A stretch of 33,500 nucleotides of DNA, taken from Nocardiopsis alkaliphila YIM 80379 (GTDB lineage Bacteria > Actinomycetota > Actinomycetes > Streptosporangiales > Streptosporangiaceae). This document shows positions 23,608 through 33,500 of this stretch, piece by piece. The position numbers were made by a program, and so were the translations under genes. The notes below the pieces were generated by a model. That model saw only the letters and a program-made list of their open reading frames with translations, had not been told where the DNA came from and ran no database searches. The stretch lies in NCBI RefSeq assembly GCF_000341005.1, contig NZ_ANBD01000120.1:1-33500 (forward strand), read 5' to 3'. Positions within the stretch are counted from its first letter, which is position 1. Every line of letters begins with the position of its first letter.

Positions 23608-24188
23608 GAACCTTCCGTCCCTTCGACACCCTCGAGCACGTTCTCGTCCACACAGACACAGGGGCCCTTGGCCCACCACTCGGGAAGCTCCTCCAGCGCC
23701 TCGGCGCCGAAGGGATTGGTCCCCGGAACGGCCAGTTCGTGGCCGACCAAAGCGTGCAGACACTTGACCCGGGTGGGCATTCCGCCCGTGCTCTGCATGC
23801 CCTCGGGAAGGGGTTCCACACCATCGACGCGGGCCTGTTCGGCCCGTTCGGCCAGATAGGACTCGTGGGCCTTGGTGTAGGCCTCCTGGAGTTCGGGCTC
23901 CTCGGCCAGCCGCTCCTGCATCCGGCGCATTCGACCGTCGTTCTCCAACCGACCGATCGCCGAGGCCGCGCGGGGGCAGGTCAGGTAGTACAGGGTCGGG
24001 AAGGGGGTGCCGTCCTCAAGCCGAGGCGCGGTCTTGACCACATCGGGAAGGCCACAGGGGCAGCGGTGCGCGACGGCACGGACCCCGCGAGGCGTGCGTC
24101 CCAACTGGAGTTCGATCGCGGCGAGGTCCCGGTCGGACGCGGGGCCGCCGTCGGTGTGCCCCAAAACGGGCTGATCTGCGGAATTCAT
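23604..24188 (-). CDS. DUF501 protein
   Basis: A 194-residue DUF501 family protein, widespread in actinobacteria and nearly always between ftsB and ppx. It has several conserved cysteines and histidines: H-R-C-P-C-G-L-P (about 41-48), T-C-P-R-A-A, K-C-L-H-A-L-V-G-H (about 152-160) and C-V-C-V near the end. That pattern suggests a metal-binding or redox site. No function is established. The stop overlaps the ppx start by four bases, and GGGGAGG precedes the ATG at 24188. Family is certain; role is not. Confidence 0.93.
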   Translation of the reverse strand: MNSADQPVLGHTDGGPASDRDLAAIELQLGRTPRGVRAVAHRCPCGLPDVVKTAPRLEDGTPFPTLYYLTCPRAASAIGRLENDGRMRRMQERLAEEPELQEAYTKAHESYLAERAEQARVDGVEPLPEGMQSTGGMPTRVKCLHALVGHELAVPGTNPFGAEALEELPEWWAKGPCVCVDENVLEGVEGTEGS

Positions 24189-24249
24189 GGCCTCCCCAGC
24201 ATAGGCGCAGTGGAGGACCCCGTGTCGCCGTTCCCGGTGGGGAACCCGT

Positions 24250-24762
24250 TCAGAGCCCGTCGTCGGGTTCGGGGCGGTCGGCCTCCTCGACCGAACGCCA
24301 CAGCTCGGTGAACCAGGGGTCCGTGGGCTCGGACGGATCCACCGACGTGTCGCCCTCGGTCTCGGGACGGATGACGATGTAGGCGGTCTCGTCCGGATAC
24401 CGGTAGTGCAGCCGCGTTCGGGCCTCGCGCTCCACGTAGGAATCCTCGCTCAGCGCTTCCTCCCGTTCACGCAGCTCGGCGACGTTGGCCTCCATACGGG
24501 CCTGGTCGTCCTGCAACTGGGAGATCTGGGCGCGCTGCATGACGTACTCGCGCAGCGGATAGGCCAGGCTCAGCGCGATCACGCAGACCACCAGGGCCAG
24601 GATCGCGGCCCGGCTGGTGAGCATGGGCCGCATCCGAGGGGTGCGGCCCATGCTCGTGACCTTGGCCTTCGTGCCCTTCTTGGTGGCAGCACCCTTGCGC
24701 GGCCTGTCGGCTTTGGTCGACTTCCGGGCTTTTGTGGGTGGCTGCTGGGTTTCGTGGGGCAC
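24250..24762 (-). CDS. ftsB: FtsB/DivIC septum-formation protein
   Basis: A 170-residue bitopic membrane protein of the divisome. A long basic cytoplasmic tail (Lys/Arg-rich, residues 1-50) precedes one transmembrane helix (about 52-70), a coiled coil (about 73-105: I-S-Q-L-Q-D-D-Q-A-R-M-E...) and the conserved R-E-A-R-T-R-L-H-Y-R-Y-P-D-E-T motif, which is the FtsB signature. In model bacteria FtsB joins FtsL and FtsQ to regulate septal peptidoglycan synthesis. The GTG start at 24762 follows the enolase stop by nine bases, with weak ribosome-binding signal. A downstream ATG at 24651 is possible and would remove most of the tail. The acidic C-terminus (E-E-A-D-R-P-E-P-D-D) looks disordered. 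Confidence 0.9.
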   Translation of the reverse strand: MPHETQQPPTKARKSTKADRPRKGAATKKGTKAKVTSMGRTPRMRPMLTSRAAILALVVCVIALSLAYPLREYVMQRAQISQLQDDQARMEANVAELREREEALSEDSYVEREARTRLHYRYPDETAYIVIRPETEGDTSVDPSEPTDPWFTELWRSVEEADRPEPDDGL

Positions 24763-24771
24763 TGGGGCAGA

Positions 24772-26112
<1,341 letters not shown>

Positions 26113-26279
26113 CTAGCGACCTCGACCTCACCGCGTGGAGGCCCCCCGGCCGGATTGGTCTAGTCCATATACGACACGCCGACCTTCAGGGCGGCCAGAG
26201 CGATCTCGATGACCCTCTCCCGACCGTGGAAACGCCCCTACCCCGGTTCCGGACCATTCGAACGGACCCGCCCGAAAGC

Positions 26280-26318
26280 GGCCGGTTTCCTTGCTCAAAC
26301 CGGCCACGCGTCTAGAGT
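26280..26318 (+). promoter_or_regulatory. rodA promoter bracketed by inverted repeat
   Basis: TTGCTC (26291-26296), a 16-base spacer and TAGAGT (26313-26318) form a plausible promoter. The -35 lies between perfect 9-bp arms GGCCGGTTT (26280-26288) and AAACCGGCC (26297-26305), an operator-like layout. The rest of the 331-base gap (26056-26386) shows no gene that I can support. Confidence 0.55.
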
Positions 26319-26386
26319 GCGAACCGAGGACCCCCGACCTCCCCCGCTCAGACGCTATGGACTCTCGTGGACGGTGGGAACCAGAC

Positions 26387-27838
26387 GTGACCGACCCTCA
26401 GAGCGCTCCCGAGGACGGGACGATGCGACCGGCTCGGCAACGTCGAGCCGAACTCACCCTCCTCCTGGCCGCACTGGGCATCACCGTCGCCGCGCTGTCG
26501 ACCGCCTCCCTGGCGCTCACCGAGGGCATCGATCCCAGCGTCACCACCTACCTGATGGCGCTCGGAATCGGCGCCCTGGGAATCCACGCCCTTCTCCGCT
26601 TCGTCGCCCCCTACGCCGACCCCGTGTTGCTCCCGGTGGCCACCGCGCTGAGCGGACTCGGAATCACGATGATCTGGGTGCTGCAGATGTCCCGGAGCAC
26701 CGACCCCGGACACGGCGAGGCCGATCGACAGCTCCTATGGACCCTGGCGGGGATGGTGCTGTGCGCGAGCTCCGTACTGTTCGTACGCAACCCCCGTCGA
26801 CTGACCCTGTACACCTACCTCCTCGCCCTGGCCGCGTTGCTCCTGCTGTTGCTTCCCCTCTCCCCCTTGGGCCACGAGGTGTTGGGCGCACGGCGATGGA
26901 TCATGATCGGGCCGTTCACCATGCAGCCTTCGGAGTTCGCCAAAGTGCTGCTGGTCGTCTTCCTCGCCTCCTACCTGGGACGCCGGCGCGACGTCCTGGC
27001 TCTGGTGACCCACACCCTCCGCATCGGCGGGGTGAAGGTGTTCAGCGTCCCACGCGCACGCGACCTGGCTCCGATGGGAGTGGGCTGGGGCATGGCGATC
27101 CTGCTCCTGGTCGGCACCAAGGACCTGGGCACCTCACTGCTGCTGTTCGGCACGTTCTTGGCCGTGCTGTACGCGGCCACGGCCCGCAAGTCGTGGGTAC
27201 TCATCGGACTGGTGGCCTTCTCCGCCGGGGCCTACGTGGCGTACCTGCTGTTCGGGCACGTGCAGAACCGAGTCCGGACCTGGCTGAACGCCTTCGACGA
27301 GGAGGTCTACAACGCACCCGGCGGCAGCTTCCAGGTGGTGGAGGGCATGATCGCCCTGGCCTACGGCGGGCTGCTCGGCACCGGCTTCCACGACGGCCAC
27401 GCCCAAGAGATCTTCGCCGCCGACAGCGACCTGATCCTGGTGTCGGTGGGCGAGAAACTCGGCGTCACCGGGTTGCTGGCGGTGCTGGTCCTACTGTTCC
27501 TGATCGCTCAGCGGGCGTTCCGGATCGCCCTGGGCAGCCGGGACGTGTTCCTCAAGCTGACGGCCTTGGGCTACGGGTTCCTCATCGCGTTCGACGTGTT
27601 CATCGTGCTGGGCGGCGCCACCCTGATCATCCCGCTGACCGGTATGACCACCCCGTTCCTGTCCGCGGGCGGGTCGGCGCTGATGGCCAACTGGCTCATC
27701 GTGGGCCTGTTGCTGACCATCAGCGAATCCGCCCGTCGCCCCAAGGAATCGTTCAGCGCGGGCCTGGCTCCGGGAGACCCCGTCACCGAGGTGATCGACC
27801 CGCGTTCCCTGCCCAAGGGGATCCCAGGCGAGCGCTGA
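26387..27838 (+). CDS. RodA/FtsW/SpoVE (SEDS) glycosyltransferase
   Basis: A 483-residue multi-pass membrane protein of the SEDS family, which polymerises peptidoglycan from lipid II together with a class B PBP. Conserved features are A-R-R-W-I-M-I-G-P-F-T-M-Q-P-S-E-F-A-K, the K-D-L-G-T-S motif and the C-terminal T-G-M-T-T-P-F-L-S-A-G-G-S. About ten to twelve hydrophobic segments are visible. Starts at 26357 (ATG) and 26387 (GTG) are both possible. I prefer 26387 because of the upstream GGTGGGA; the frame extending to 26291 overlaps the promoter. It stands alone here, without a neighbouring PBP gene, so its partner is encoded elsewhere. RodA versus FtsW cannot be settled by sequence reading alone. 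Confidence 0.9.
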   Translation: MTDPQSAPEDGTMRPARQRRAELTLLLAALGITVAALSTASLALTEGIDPSVTTYLMALGIGALGIHALLRFVAPYADPVLLPVATALSGLGITMIWVLQMSRSTDPGHGEADRQLLWTLAGMVLCASSVLFVRNPRRLTLYTYLLALAALLLLLLPLSPLGHEVLGARRWIMIGPFTMQPSEFAKVLLVVFLASYLGRRRDVLALVTHTLRIGGVKVFSVPRARDLAPMGVGWGMAILLLVGTKDLGTSLLLFGTFLAVLYAATARKSWVLIGLVAFSAGAYVAYLLFGHVQNRVRTWLNAFDEEVYNAPGGSFQVVEGMIALAYGGLLGTGFHDGHAQEIFAADSDLILVSVGEKLGVTGLLAVLVLLFLIAQRAFRIALGSRDVFLKLTALGYGFLIAFDVFIVLGGATLIIPLTGMTTPFLSAGGSALMANWLIVGLLLTISESARRPKESFSAGLAPGDPVTEVIDPRSLPKGIPGER

Positions 27839-27859
27839 ACCCGCACCGGAGAGTCGAGG

Positions 27860-28609
27860 TCACCCGACGGTTCTCGACCAGTAGGCCCGCCACTGCCCTT
27901 CGCTCAGTTCACGGGGCTCACGGCCGTCGGCGCGCGCGGCGTCCTCGGCGGCACGGACCCGGGCATCGAACCGGCGCGCGGCGGCACGCAGGTCCGTCTC
28001 CGGGTCACGTCCCTGGTCGCGTTCGGCCGCCACCGCGGCGAACAATTCACCGCCCTCGGCCCCGTCATCACCCACCAGATCGGCGGGGAAACCATTGCGT
28101 ACCGCGCGCTTTTGTAGCTCGTAGGCGAGCAACACCGCCGGTTGGGCGAAGGGCACCCCGTCCAACACCGAGGTGCGCCCGTCGCCCCCGTCCGCCTTGG
28201 CCTTGGCCTCCCGCTCGGCGGCCTTGATGGCCTCCCAGTTGGACCACACCTCGTCGGTGCCCGACACCTCCACCGCACCGAACACGTGCGGGTGACGGCG
28301 GGTCATCTTGTCGATGATGGCGTCGGCGACGTCGTCCACCGTGAAGCGGGCCGGGTCGCCCTCAAAACGTTCGGCACCGATCGCCGCGTGGAAGACCACT
28401 TGGAGCAGGACGTCGCCGAGCTCCTCCCGCAACTGCGGGTAGTCGCCCTCCTCGATGGTCTCCAGAGTCTCGTAGGCCTCCTGGATGAGGTACTTGGCCA
28501 GGGATTCGTGCGTCTGGGACCGGTCCCAGGGGCACTCCCGCCGCAGCGTGTCCATCACTTCGACCAAGCGCAGCACCCGGTGGCCGGGGCGCGGGTTCTC
28601 GTCCGTCAA
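27860..28609 (-). CDS. mazG: Nucleoside triphosphate pyrophosphohydrolase MazG
   Basis: A 249-residue all-alpha NTP pyrophosphohydrolase that removes diphosphate from (possibly aberrant) NTPs. The core contains L-R-R-E-C-P-W-D-R-S-Q-T, Y-L-I-Q-E-A-Y-E-T-L-E and the metal-binding E-E-L-G-D-V-L-L-Q. A second helical block with H-P-H-V-F-G and W-x-x-x-K is also present. The TTG start at 28609 begins right after the stop of the APS-kinase fusion (TAG TTG), with GAGGA four bases upstream, so the two are co-transcribed. It converges with rodA, with 21 bases between. The C-terminus is Ala/Arg-rich. Confidence 0.93.
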   Translation of the reverse strand: MTDENPRPGHRVLRLVEVMDTLRRECPWDRSQTHESLAKYLIQEAYETLETIEEGDYPQLREELGDVLLQVVFHAAIGAERFEGDPARFTVDDVADAIIDKMTRRHPHVFGAVEVSGTDEVWSNWEAIKAAEREAKAKADGGDGRTSVLDGVPFAQPAVLLAYELQKRAVRNGFPADLVGDDGAEGGELFAAVAAERDQGRDPETDLRAAARRFDARVRAAEDAARADGREPRELSEGQWRAYWSRTVG

Positions 28610-30202
28610 CTAATCCTCGCTCACGTGCTGTTCGGCCTCCGGGAGCCAACCACCCTCGCGCAGGGCCGCCATCACCTCGGCCACGGATTCCGCTGGGTCG
28701 GTGTCCACCGTGTCGAGCACCAGGTCGGCGTCGGTCGGTTCCTCGTAGGGGTCGGAGATCCCGGTGAATTCGGGAATCTCCCCGGCCCGGGCCTTGGCGT
28801 ACAAGCCCTTGCGGTCACGAGACTCACACACTCGAAGCGGTGTGGCCACGTGCACCAGGAAGAAGTCCCCGAACTCCTCCACCATGGCACGCACCTCCTC
28901 GCGCCCGGTCGCATAGGGCGCGATCGGCGCGCACACCGCCACCCCGCCGTGGCGGGTGATCTCTGAGGCCACGTAGCCGATCCGGCGGATGTTGAGTTCC
29001 CGGTCCTGGCGGGAGAAGGTCAGCCCCTTGGAGAGCATCCGGCGGACCAGGTCGCCGTCGAGCAGCGAAACGGTGCGCCCCGCCCGGCGGATGCCGTCGC
29101 ACACCCCGCGGGCGATGGTGGACTTACCCGAACCGGACAAGCCGGTGAACAACAGGGTGATGCCCCGCTCGGTCCTGGCCGGGCGTAGCCGGGCCAGCTC
29201 GGCCCCGACCCGAGCCGGAGTGAACCACGCGGGCAGTTCCCGGCCGTGGGCCAATTCCGTCTCGACGTCGGCGTCGGACAACTCCGGGACCGCCTGACGT
29301 GGGTCGACGTGTGTGAAGGGCTTCCACAGCGCCTCCCCGGAGTCGTATCTCCAGGGCTCGGGGTCCAGAACGGTCAACGGTGGCCGCAACGCCATCACCC
29401 GCTCGATCTCGGGCCCACGCGAGCCGGTCTCGGCCAGCATGTGGGTGGCCCCGTAGGCCGCGGCCACGTGAGCGGCCAGGGCCGTGTCACGCTCGGACCA
29501 CACTCCGCCGATCGAACCGCAGGCTCGCCCCCCGGTTCTGGGCAGGGTGACCACCACGAAGGAAGCACGGGGCGACAGCAGCGGTTCGGCGGCCAGGATC
29601 GCGGGGCTCACCCCTTCGTCGTGCAGGGGCGCGTCGACGATCACGAGCACCTCGGCTCGCTCGCCACCGTGCCCCAGGGCCTCGGCTTCGGCCCGAACCT
29701 GGTGCAGGGCCCGATGGTGCAGCGGTCGGTCGGTGAACACCGCCAACAACGGCCGGTCCACGACCTGGTGGTCGAGTTCGCGCTGGGCCCGAACCTCCGC
29801 GGGGGTGGCGCGCAGCTCGCGCAGGACCCCGTGCATCGCCGGACGCAGCATGGTGACGTCGCCGGCGAGATGGTGGGCGCCCGCCCGTTCCCAGTGCTCG
29901 CGTACCGAGAGCTCGGCCAAGGGAGCGCCCTCCGGATCGGTGAGGGTGAGCCGTCTCTCCCCCGCCAGGTCACCGGGCACCTCCAAGGTGACCGGAACCG
30001 GCCAGGGTCGACCATCGGGCAACCGTCCACGGTCGGTGACGGCTTCCGCCTCCTCTCGGGTCATGAACCCGGGGAAGGGGTACGCCCCGCTGAGGATGAG
30101 TTCCAGGTGGGCGAGGCCGTCCGGGTCCGGAGCGAAGGCCGGAGCACCCCCTCGGTCGGTGTCCTCCACCGGCTCGTTCCCCCGACTGTGGGCGCTCACC
30201 AC
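28610..30202 (-). CDS. APS kinase fused to degenerate ATP-sulfurylase domain
   Basis: A 530-residue fusion. Residues 345-525 are a complete adenylylsulfate kinase: Walker A G-L-S-G-S-G-K-S-T (354-362), L-L-D-G-D (380-384) and K-G-L-Y-x-K-A-R-A-G-E-I-P-E-F-T-G-I. That domain phosphorylates APS to PAPS with ATP. Residues 25-340 have the layout of ATP sulfurylase (PUA-like start, catalytic body, G-R-E-L-P-A-W-F-T end). However, the catalytic R-N-P-x-H-R-A-H loop is altered (T-D-R-P-L-H-H-R-A-L-H, 157-167), and the G-R-D-H-A-G motif is missing (H-M-L-A-E-T-G, 254-260). The sulfurylase part is probably inactive and may bind or regulate. The start is GTG 30202 with AAGGA five bases upstream. It is coupled to mazG; no cysDN or cysH is nearby. 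Confidence 0.88.
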   Translation of the reverse strand: MVSAHSRGNEPVEDTDRGGAPAFAPDPDGLAHLELILSGAYPFPGFMTREEAEAVTDRGRLPDGRPWPVPVTLEVPGDLAGERRLTLTDPEGAPLAELSVREHWERAGAHHLAGDVTMLRPAMHGVLRELRATPAEVRAQRELDHQVVDRPLLAVFTDRPLHHRALHQVRAEAEALGHGGERAEVLVIVDAPLHDEGVSPAILAAEPLLSPRASFVVVTLPRTGGRACGSIGGVWSERDTALAAHVAAAYGATHMLAETGSRGPEIERVMALRPPLTVLDPEPWRYDSGEALWKPFTHVDPRQAVPELSDADVETELAHGRELPAWFTPARVGAELARLRPARTERGITLLFTGLSGSGKSTIARGVCDGIRRAGRTVSLLDGDLVRRMLSKGLTFSRQDRELNIRRIGYVASEITRHGGVAVCAPIAPYATGREEVRAMVEEFGDFFLVHVATPLRVCESRDRKGLYAKARAGEIPEFTGISDPYEEPTDADLVLDTVDTDPAESVAEVMAALREGGWLPEAEQHVSED

Positions 30203-30569
30203 TCACGTCCTTCCTACCGCTTCGACCACCGATCCCGCCCAGCCTAATCCGGTCCGCTTCGGCGGCACGGCGCCGAGGTGTCCGAACCGGGAAGAGTCGG
30301 GGCCCCCAAGACGTTCCCCAAGGGGAGGACCGGGGCGCGAACGCCCGGGGCGCCTTCCCATGAATCCGTCCTGCGGCCCGTCACCGGACTGGATAAGCTG
30401 AGGAGGAGGGTGGTTCACTCCCCACCCACCTCGCGGCCGCCCGGCTCACGTGCGGCCCATCCGTGCCTGGACAGGTCACCGAGGGATCCGTGGCCGTGAT
30501 CGTCCCCACCGCCACCGCACGTACCGCAGAACGCGACACCTGAACCGGACCCACTTCAACCCTGGTGCT
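30203..30569 (+). other. Intergenic region upstream of mfd
   Basis: This 367-base gap separates the divergent APS-kinase fusion and mfd. A weak -10-like TAAGCT (within GGATAAGCT) is the only promoter hint. GGGTGG-N9-CCACCC forms a modest stem. A 17-codon GTG frame (30490-30543) preceded by GAGG is visible but unsupported. I see nothing else. Confidence 0.4.
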
Positions 30570-33500
30570 ATGAGCCTCATTGGACTTCTCGCCGACGTCT
30601 CCCGGGACCCGGCACTGCACAGCGCGATCGAGACCGCTCGCAGCGGCCGCGATCCCCATCTCGACCTGGTCGCACCGGCGGCACTGCGGCCCTTCATGGT
30701 GGGCGCACTGGCCGCCGACGCGCCCGTGGGTGCCGCCCGGCCGGTGCTCGCCATCACCGCTACCGAGCGTGAGGCCGCCGACCTGACCGACGCGCTCGGC
30801 TCACTGCTGCCCGCGAACTCGGTCGCGCTCTTCCCCGCGTGGGAAACGCTCCCACACGAACGCCTCTCCCCTCGTTCGGACACCGTGGGCCGTCGCCTGG
30901 CGGTCCTGCGCCGCCTGGCCCACCCCGACCCCTCGGACCCGCTCACCGCTCCCCTGCGGGTGGTCGTGGCACCGATCCGCAGTGTCCTCCAACCCTTGGT
31001 GGCCGGTCTGGGCGACCTGCGCCCGGTCCGTATCCGGCCCGGGGACGAGGTCGCCCTCGAAGAGGTGGTCACCTCTTTGACCAACACCGGCTACGCCCGC
31101 GTCGACCTGGTCGAAAAACGCGGTGACATGGCCGTGCGCGGCGGCATCCTGGACGTCTTCCCACCCACCGAGGAACACCCTCTGCGTTTGGAGTTCTGGG
31201 GCGACACCGTCGACGACGTCCGGTACTTCCAGGTCGCCGACCAACGCTCCATCACCCTCGAAGGCGAGGGCGGTGACCCACGCACCAGTGCCGCCTCCGG
31301 CCTGTTCGCGCCTCCCTGCCGGGAACTCCTGCTCACCGACACCGTCCGCGAACGCGCCCGTGTCCTGGCCACGGAACACCCCTCCCTGGCGGAGATCCTC
31401 ACCAAGATCGCCGACGGCGTGGCCGTGGAGGGCATGGAGGCGTTCGCACCGGTCCTGGCCGACCACATGGAACCGTTCCTGACCCACCTTCCCGAGAACG
31501 CCATGGTGGTGGGCTGCGACCCCGAACGCATCCGTACCCGGGCCTTGGAACTGGAAGCCACCAGCGCCGAGTTCCTGGACGCCTCCTGGATCAACGCCGC
31601 CTCCGGCGGTGAAGCCCCGATCGACCTGGGCGGGTCCGCGTACATGTCGATCGCCGACCTACGGTCGACCGCCACCGAGCAGGGCCTGCCCTGGTGGGGG
31701 CTGACCCCCTTCACCGCCGGCCAGGAGGACAACGCCTCCGAGGAGGACGACGCGGTGATGGTGGGCGCGGTGCCCGCCGACTCCTACCGTGGGGACACCG
31801 AACGCGCCCTGGCCGACATCAAGGGCTGGCTGCACGACAACTGGAGCGTCGTGTTGGTCACCCAGGGGCAGGGACCCGCCGAGCGCTTGGTGACGATGTT
31901 GCGCGACGCGGGGCTCGGCGCCGGACTGACCGATGACCTGCTCGAGGCGCCCAAGGAGTCGGTCGCCACCGTCACCACCGGTCTGGTCGACCACGGTTTC
32001 CTGCTGCGGTCGGTGCGCACCGTGGTGCTCACCGAGACCGACCTGGTGGGGCAGAAGTCCTCCACCCGGGACATGCGACGTATGCCCAGCCGGCGTCGGG
32101 GCACCGTCGATCCGCTCCAACTCAAGCCCGGCGACTACGTGGTGCACGAACAGCACGGAGTGGGCCGCTACCTGGAGATGGTCAGCCGCCAGGTCCAAGG
32201 GGCCACCCGCGAGTACCTGCTCATCGAGTACGCGCCCTCCAAACGCGGTCAGCCCGGTGACCGCTTGTTCGTGCCCACCGAACAGCTGGGCGAGGTCACC
32301 CGGTACGTGGGTGGTGAGGCACCGACCCTGTCCAAGATGGGCGGCGCCGAGTGGAGCAAGGCCAAGAGCCGGGCCCGCAAGGTCGTCCGTGAGATCGCGG
32401 GCGACCTCATTCGCCTGTACTCGGCGCGTCAGGCCTCCCCCGGGCACGCCTTCGGCCCGGACACGCCCTGGCAGCGGGAGCTGGAGGACGCCTTCCCCTA
32501 CGTGGAGACGCCCGACCAGCTGGCCGCCATCGACGAGGTCAAGAAGGACATGGGCAGGTCGGTCCCGATGGACCGGCTGATCTGCGGTGACGTGGGCTAC
32601 GGCAAGACCGAGGTGGCGGTGCGCGCCGCCTTCAAGGCCGTGCAGGACGGCAAACAGGTCGCCGTGCTGGTACCCACCACCCTGCTGGTCCAGCAGCACA
32701 TGTCTACCTTCACCGAGCGCTACGCGTCCTTCCCCGTCACCGTCAAACCGCTGTCGCGCTTCCAGAGCGACGGCGAGGTGGAACTCACCCGGGAAGGGCT
32801 GCGCAGCGGCGAGATCGACGTGGTCATCGGTACGCACCGTCTCCTGTCCTCCGAGACCCGCTTCAAGGACTTGGGGCTGGTCATCATCGATGAGGAACAG
32901 CGTTTCGGCGTGGAGCACAAGGAGGCCCTCAAGCGGCTGCGCACCCAGGTGGACGTGTTGGCGATGTCGGCCACCCCCATCCCGCGCACCCTGGAAATGG
33001 GTCTGACCGGCATCCGCGAGATGACCACGATCCTCACCCCGCCCGAGGAACGTCACCCGGTGCTGACCTTCGTGGGCCCCTATGAGGAGAAGCAGATCAC
33101 CGCGGCGATCCGGCGCGAGTTGATGCGTGAGGGGCAGGTGTTCTTCGTGCACAACCGGGTGGCCTCCATCGACAAGGTGGCCGCGTCCCTCCAGCGCATG
33201 GTTCCCGAAGCCAGGGTGGCCTACGCGCATGGCCAGATGAACGAGCAGCAGCTCGAAAAGGTCATGGTGGACTTTTGGGAGAAGAACTTCGACGTATTGG
33301 TCTCCACGACCATCGTCGAGTCCGGCCTGGACGTGCCCAACGCCAACACCCTCATCATCGACCGTGCCGACGCCTACGGGCTCTCCCAGCTGCACCAGCT
33401 GCGTGGCCGGGTGGGACGCGGGCGCGAACGTGCCTACGCCTACTTCCTGTACCCGCCGGAGAAGCCACTCACCGAGACCGCCCACGAGCGGCTGGGCCCG
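30570..33500 (+). CDS. mfd: Transcription-repair coupling factor Mfd (3' end outside window)
   Basis: The window holds the first 977 codons of a protein that is usually near 1,190. Mfd pushes stalled RNA polymerase off DNA and recruits UvrA/UvrB. The UvrB-like N-terminal modules come first, then the RNA-polymerase-interaction domain ([15 protein letters not shown], about 511-525). The RecG-like translocase follows, with Walker A G-D-V-G-Y-G-K-T (673-680), DEEQ box (774-777) and the Q-L-R-G-R-V-G-R-G motif near the end. The ATG at 30570 has a poor Shine-Dalgarno sequence. The frame is open to the window edge with no stop. The gene continues beyond 33500; the missing part should contain the C-terminal UvrA-binding domain. 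Confidence 0.97.
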   Translation, partial: MSLIGLLADVSRDPALHSAIETARSGRDPHLDLVAPAALRPFMVGALAADAPVGAARPVLAITATEREAADLTDALGSLLPANSVALFPAWETLPHERLSPRSDTVGRRLAVLRRLAHPDPSDPLTAPLRVVVAPIRSVLQPLVAGLGDLRPVRIRPGDEVALEEVVTSLTNTGYARVDLVEKRGDMAVRGGILDVFPPTEEHPLRLEFWGDTVDDVRYFQVADQRSITLEGEGGDPRTSAASGLFAPPCRELLLTDTVRERARVLATEHPSLAEILTKIADGVAVEGMEAFAPVLADHMEPFLTHLPENAMVVGCDPERIRTRALELEATSAEFLDASWINAASGGEAPIDLGGSAYMSIADLRSTATEQGLPWWGLTPFTAGQEDNASEEDDAVMVGAVPADSYRGDTERALADIKGWLHDNWSVVLVTQGQGPAERLVTMLRDAGLGAGLTDDLLEAPKESVATVTTGLVDHGFLLRSVRTVVLTETDLVGQKSSTRDMRRMPSRRRGTVDPLQLKPGDYVVHEQHGVGRYLEMVSRQVQGATREYLLIEYAPSKRGQPGDRLFVPTEQLGEVTRYVGGEAPTLSKMGGAEWSKAKSRARKVVREIAGDLIRLYSARQASPGHAFGPDTPWQRELEDAFPYVETPDQLAAIDEVKKDMGRSVPMDRLICGDVGYGKTEVAVRAAFKAVQDGKQVAVLVPTTLLVQQHMSTFTERYASFPVTVKPLSRFQSDGEVELTREGLRSGEIDVVIGTHRLLSSETRFKDLGLVIIDEEQRFGVEHKEALKRLRTQVDVLAMSATPIPRTLEMGLTGIREMTTILTPPEERHPVLTFVGPYEEKQITAAIRRELMREGQVFFVHNRVASIDKVAASLQRMVPEARVAYAHGQMNEQQLEKVMVDFWEKNFDVLVSTTIVESGLDVPNANTLIIDRADAYGLSQLHQLRGRVGRGRERAYAYFLYPPEKPLTETAHERLGP

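Noticed and set aside
26209-28227. 672-codon plus-strand frame overlapping rodA
   Set aside because: Arg/Pro-rich frame-shifted reading of the rodA gene; the SEDS motifs are in the other frame.
30490-30543. 17-codon GTG frame with GAGG upstream, before mfd
   Set aside because: Short frames of this type arise by chance in GC-rich DNA; no other evidence.
31659-33485. 608-codon open frame antisense to mfd
   Set aside because: It mirrors the high-GC mfd coding strand; the protein is Gly/His/Leu-rich with no family motif and mfd is unmistakable on the other strand.

Overview
The window is GC-rich DNA from a filamentous actinomycete. The evidence is strong G/C third-position bias, frequent GTG/TTG starts, leaderless-looking promoters, and actinobacterial families (DUF501, a PucR-type regulator beside proline catabolism genes, HutC-type GntR regulators). 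Gene order around cystathionine beta-synthase, SGNH hydrolase, thiolase, Bax1, ndh, ppx, DUF501, ftsB, enolase and mfd resembles the Streptomyces/Nocardiopsis core chromosome as I remember it. A Nocardiopsis-like organism is my best guess, but I could not run a search. The content is mostly conserved chromosome, not a mobile island.

Layout. 1-3.1 kb: 3' part of an RDD membrane protein, a secreted SH3-like protein and a FIST sensor protein. 3.2-5.8 kb: a coupled AAA+ ATPase/VWA pair; the VWA gene carries the only in-frame TTA (UUA) codon I found in the window. 5.8-8.0 kb: two HutC-type GntR regulators, possible IS605-like debris between them, and a small membrane protein. 8.2-11.7 kb: cystathionine gamma-synthase, a hexapeptide acyltransferase and cystathionine beta-synthase. 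11.9-14.2 kb: SGNH hydrolase and thiolase. 14.5-15.7 kb: a small DUF4287-like protein and a Bax inhibitor-1 protein. 15.9-20.6 kb: proline catabolism (ProDH and P5C dehydrogenase) divergent from a PucR-type regulator, with two palindromes between them. 20.66-20.73 kb: an unusual tRNA gene with anticodon UAA, a short variable arm and C33. 20.8-22.5 kb: NDH-2 preceded by two Rex-type operators. 22.6-26.1 kb: eno-ftsB-DUF501-ppx/gppA. 26.4-27.8 kb: a RodA/FtsW protein. 27.9-30.2 kb: mazG directly behind an APS kinase fused to a degenerate ATP-sulfurylase domain. 30.6 kb to the end: mfd, cut by the window edge.

How the genes fit together. CBS and MetB-type enzymes link homocysteine, cystathionine and cysteine, and an APS-kinase protein lies elsewhere in the window. 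ProDH and P5C dehydrogenase convert proline to glutamate; the PucR-type protein is the likely local controller. ndh recycles NADH and its promoter carries textbook NADH/NAD+ sensor (Rex) sites. Enolase, FtsB, DUF501 and Ppx/GppA form a classic actinobacterial housekeeping run.

I did not find a convincing new multi-gene system. The items most worth following are the noncanonical UAA tRNA with an inverted repeat around its promoter, the isolated TTA codon in the VWA gene, the paired Rex sites, the palindromes in the proline divergon, and the degenerate sulfurylase-APS kinase fusion.
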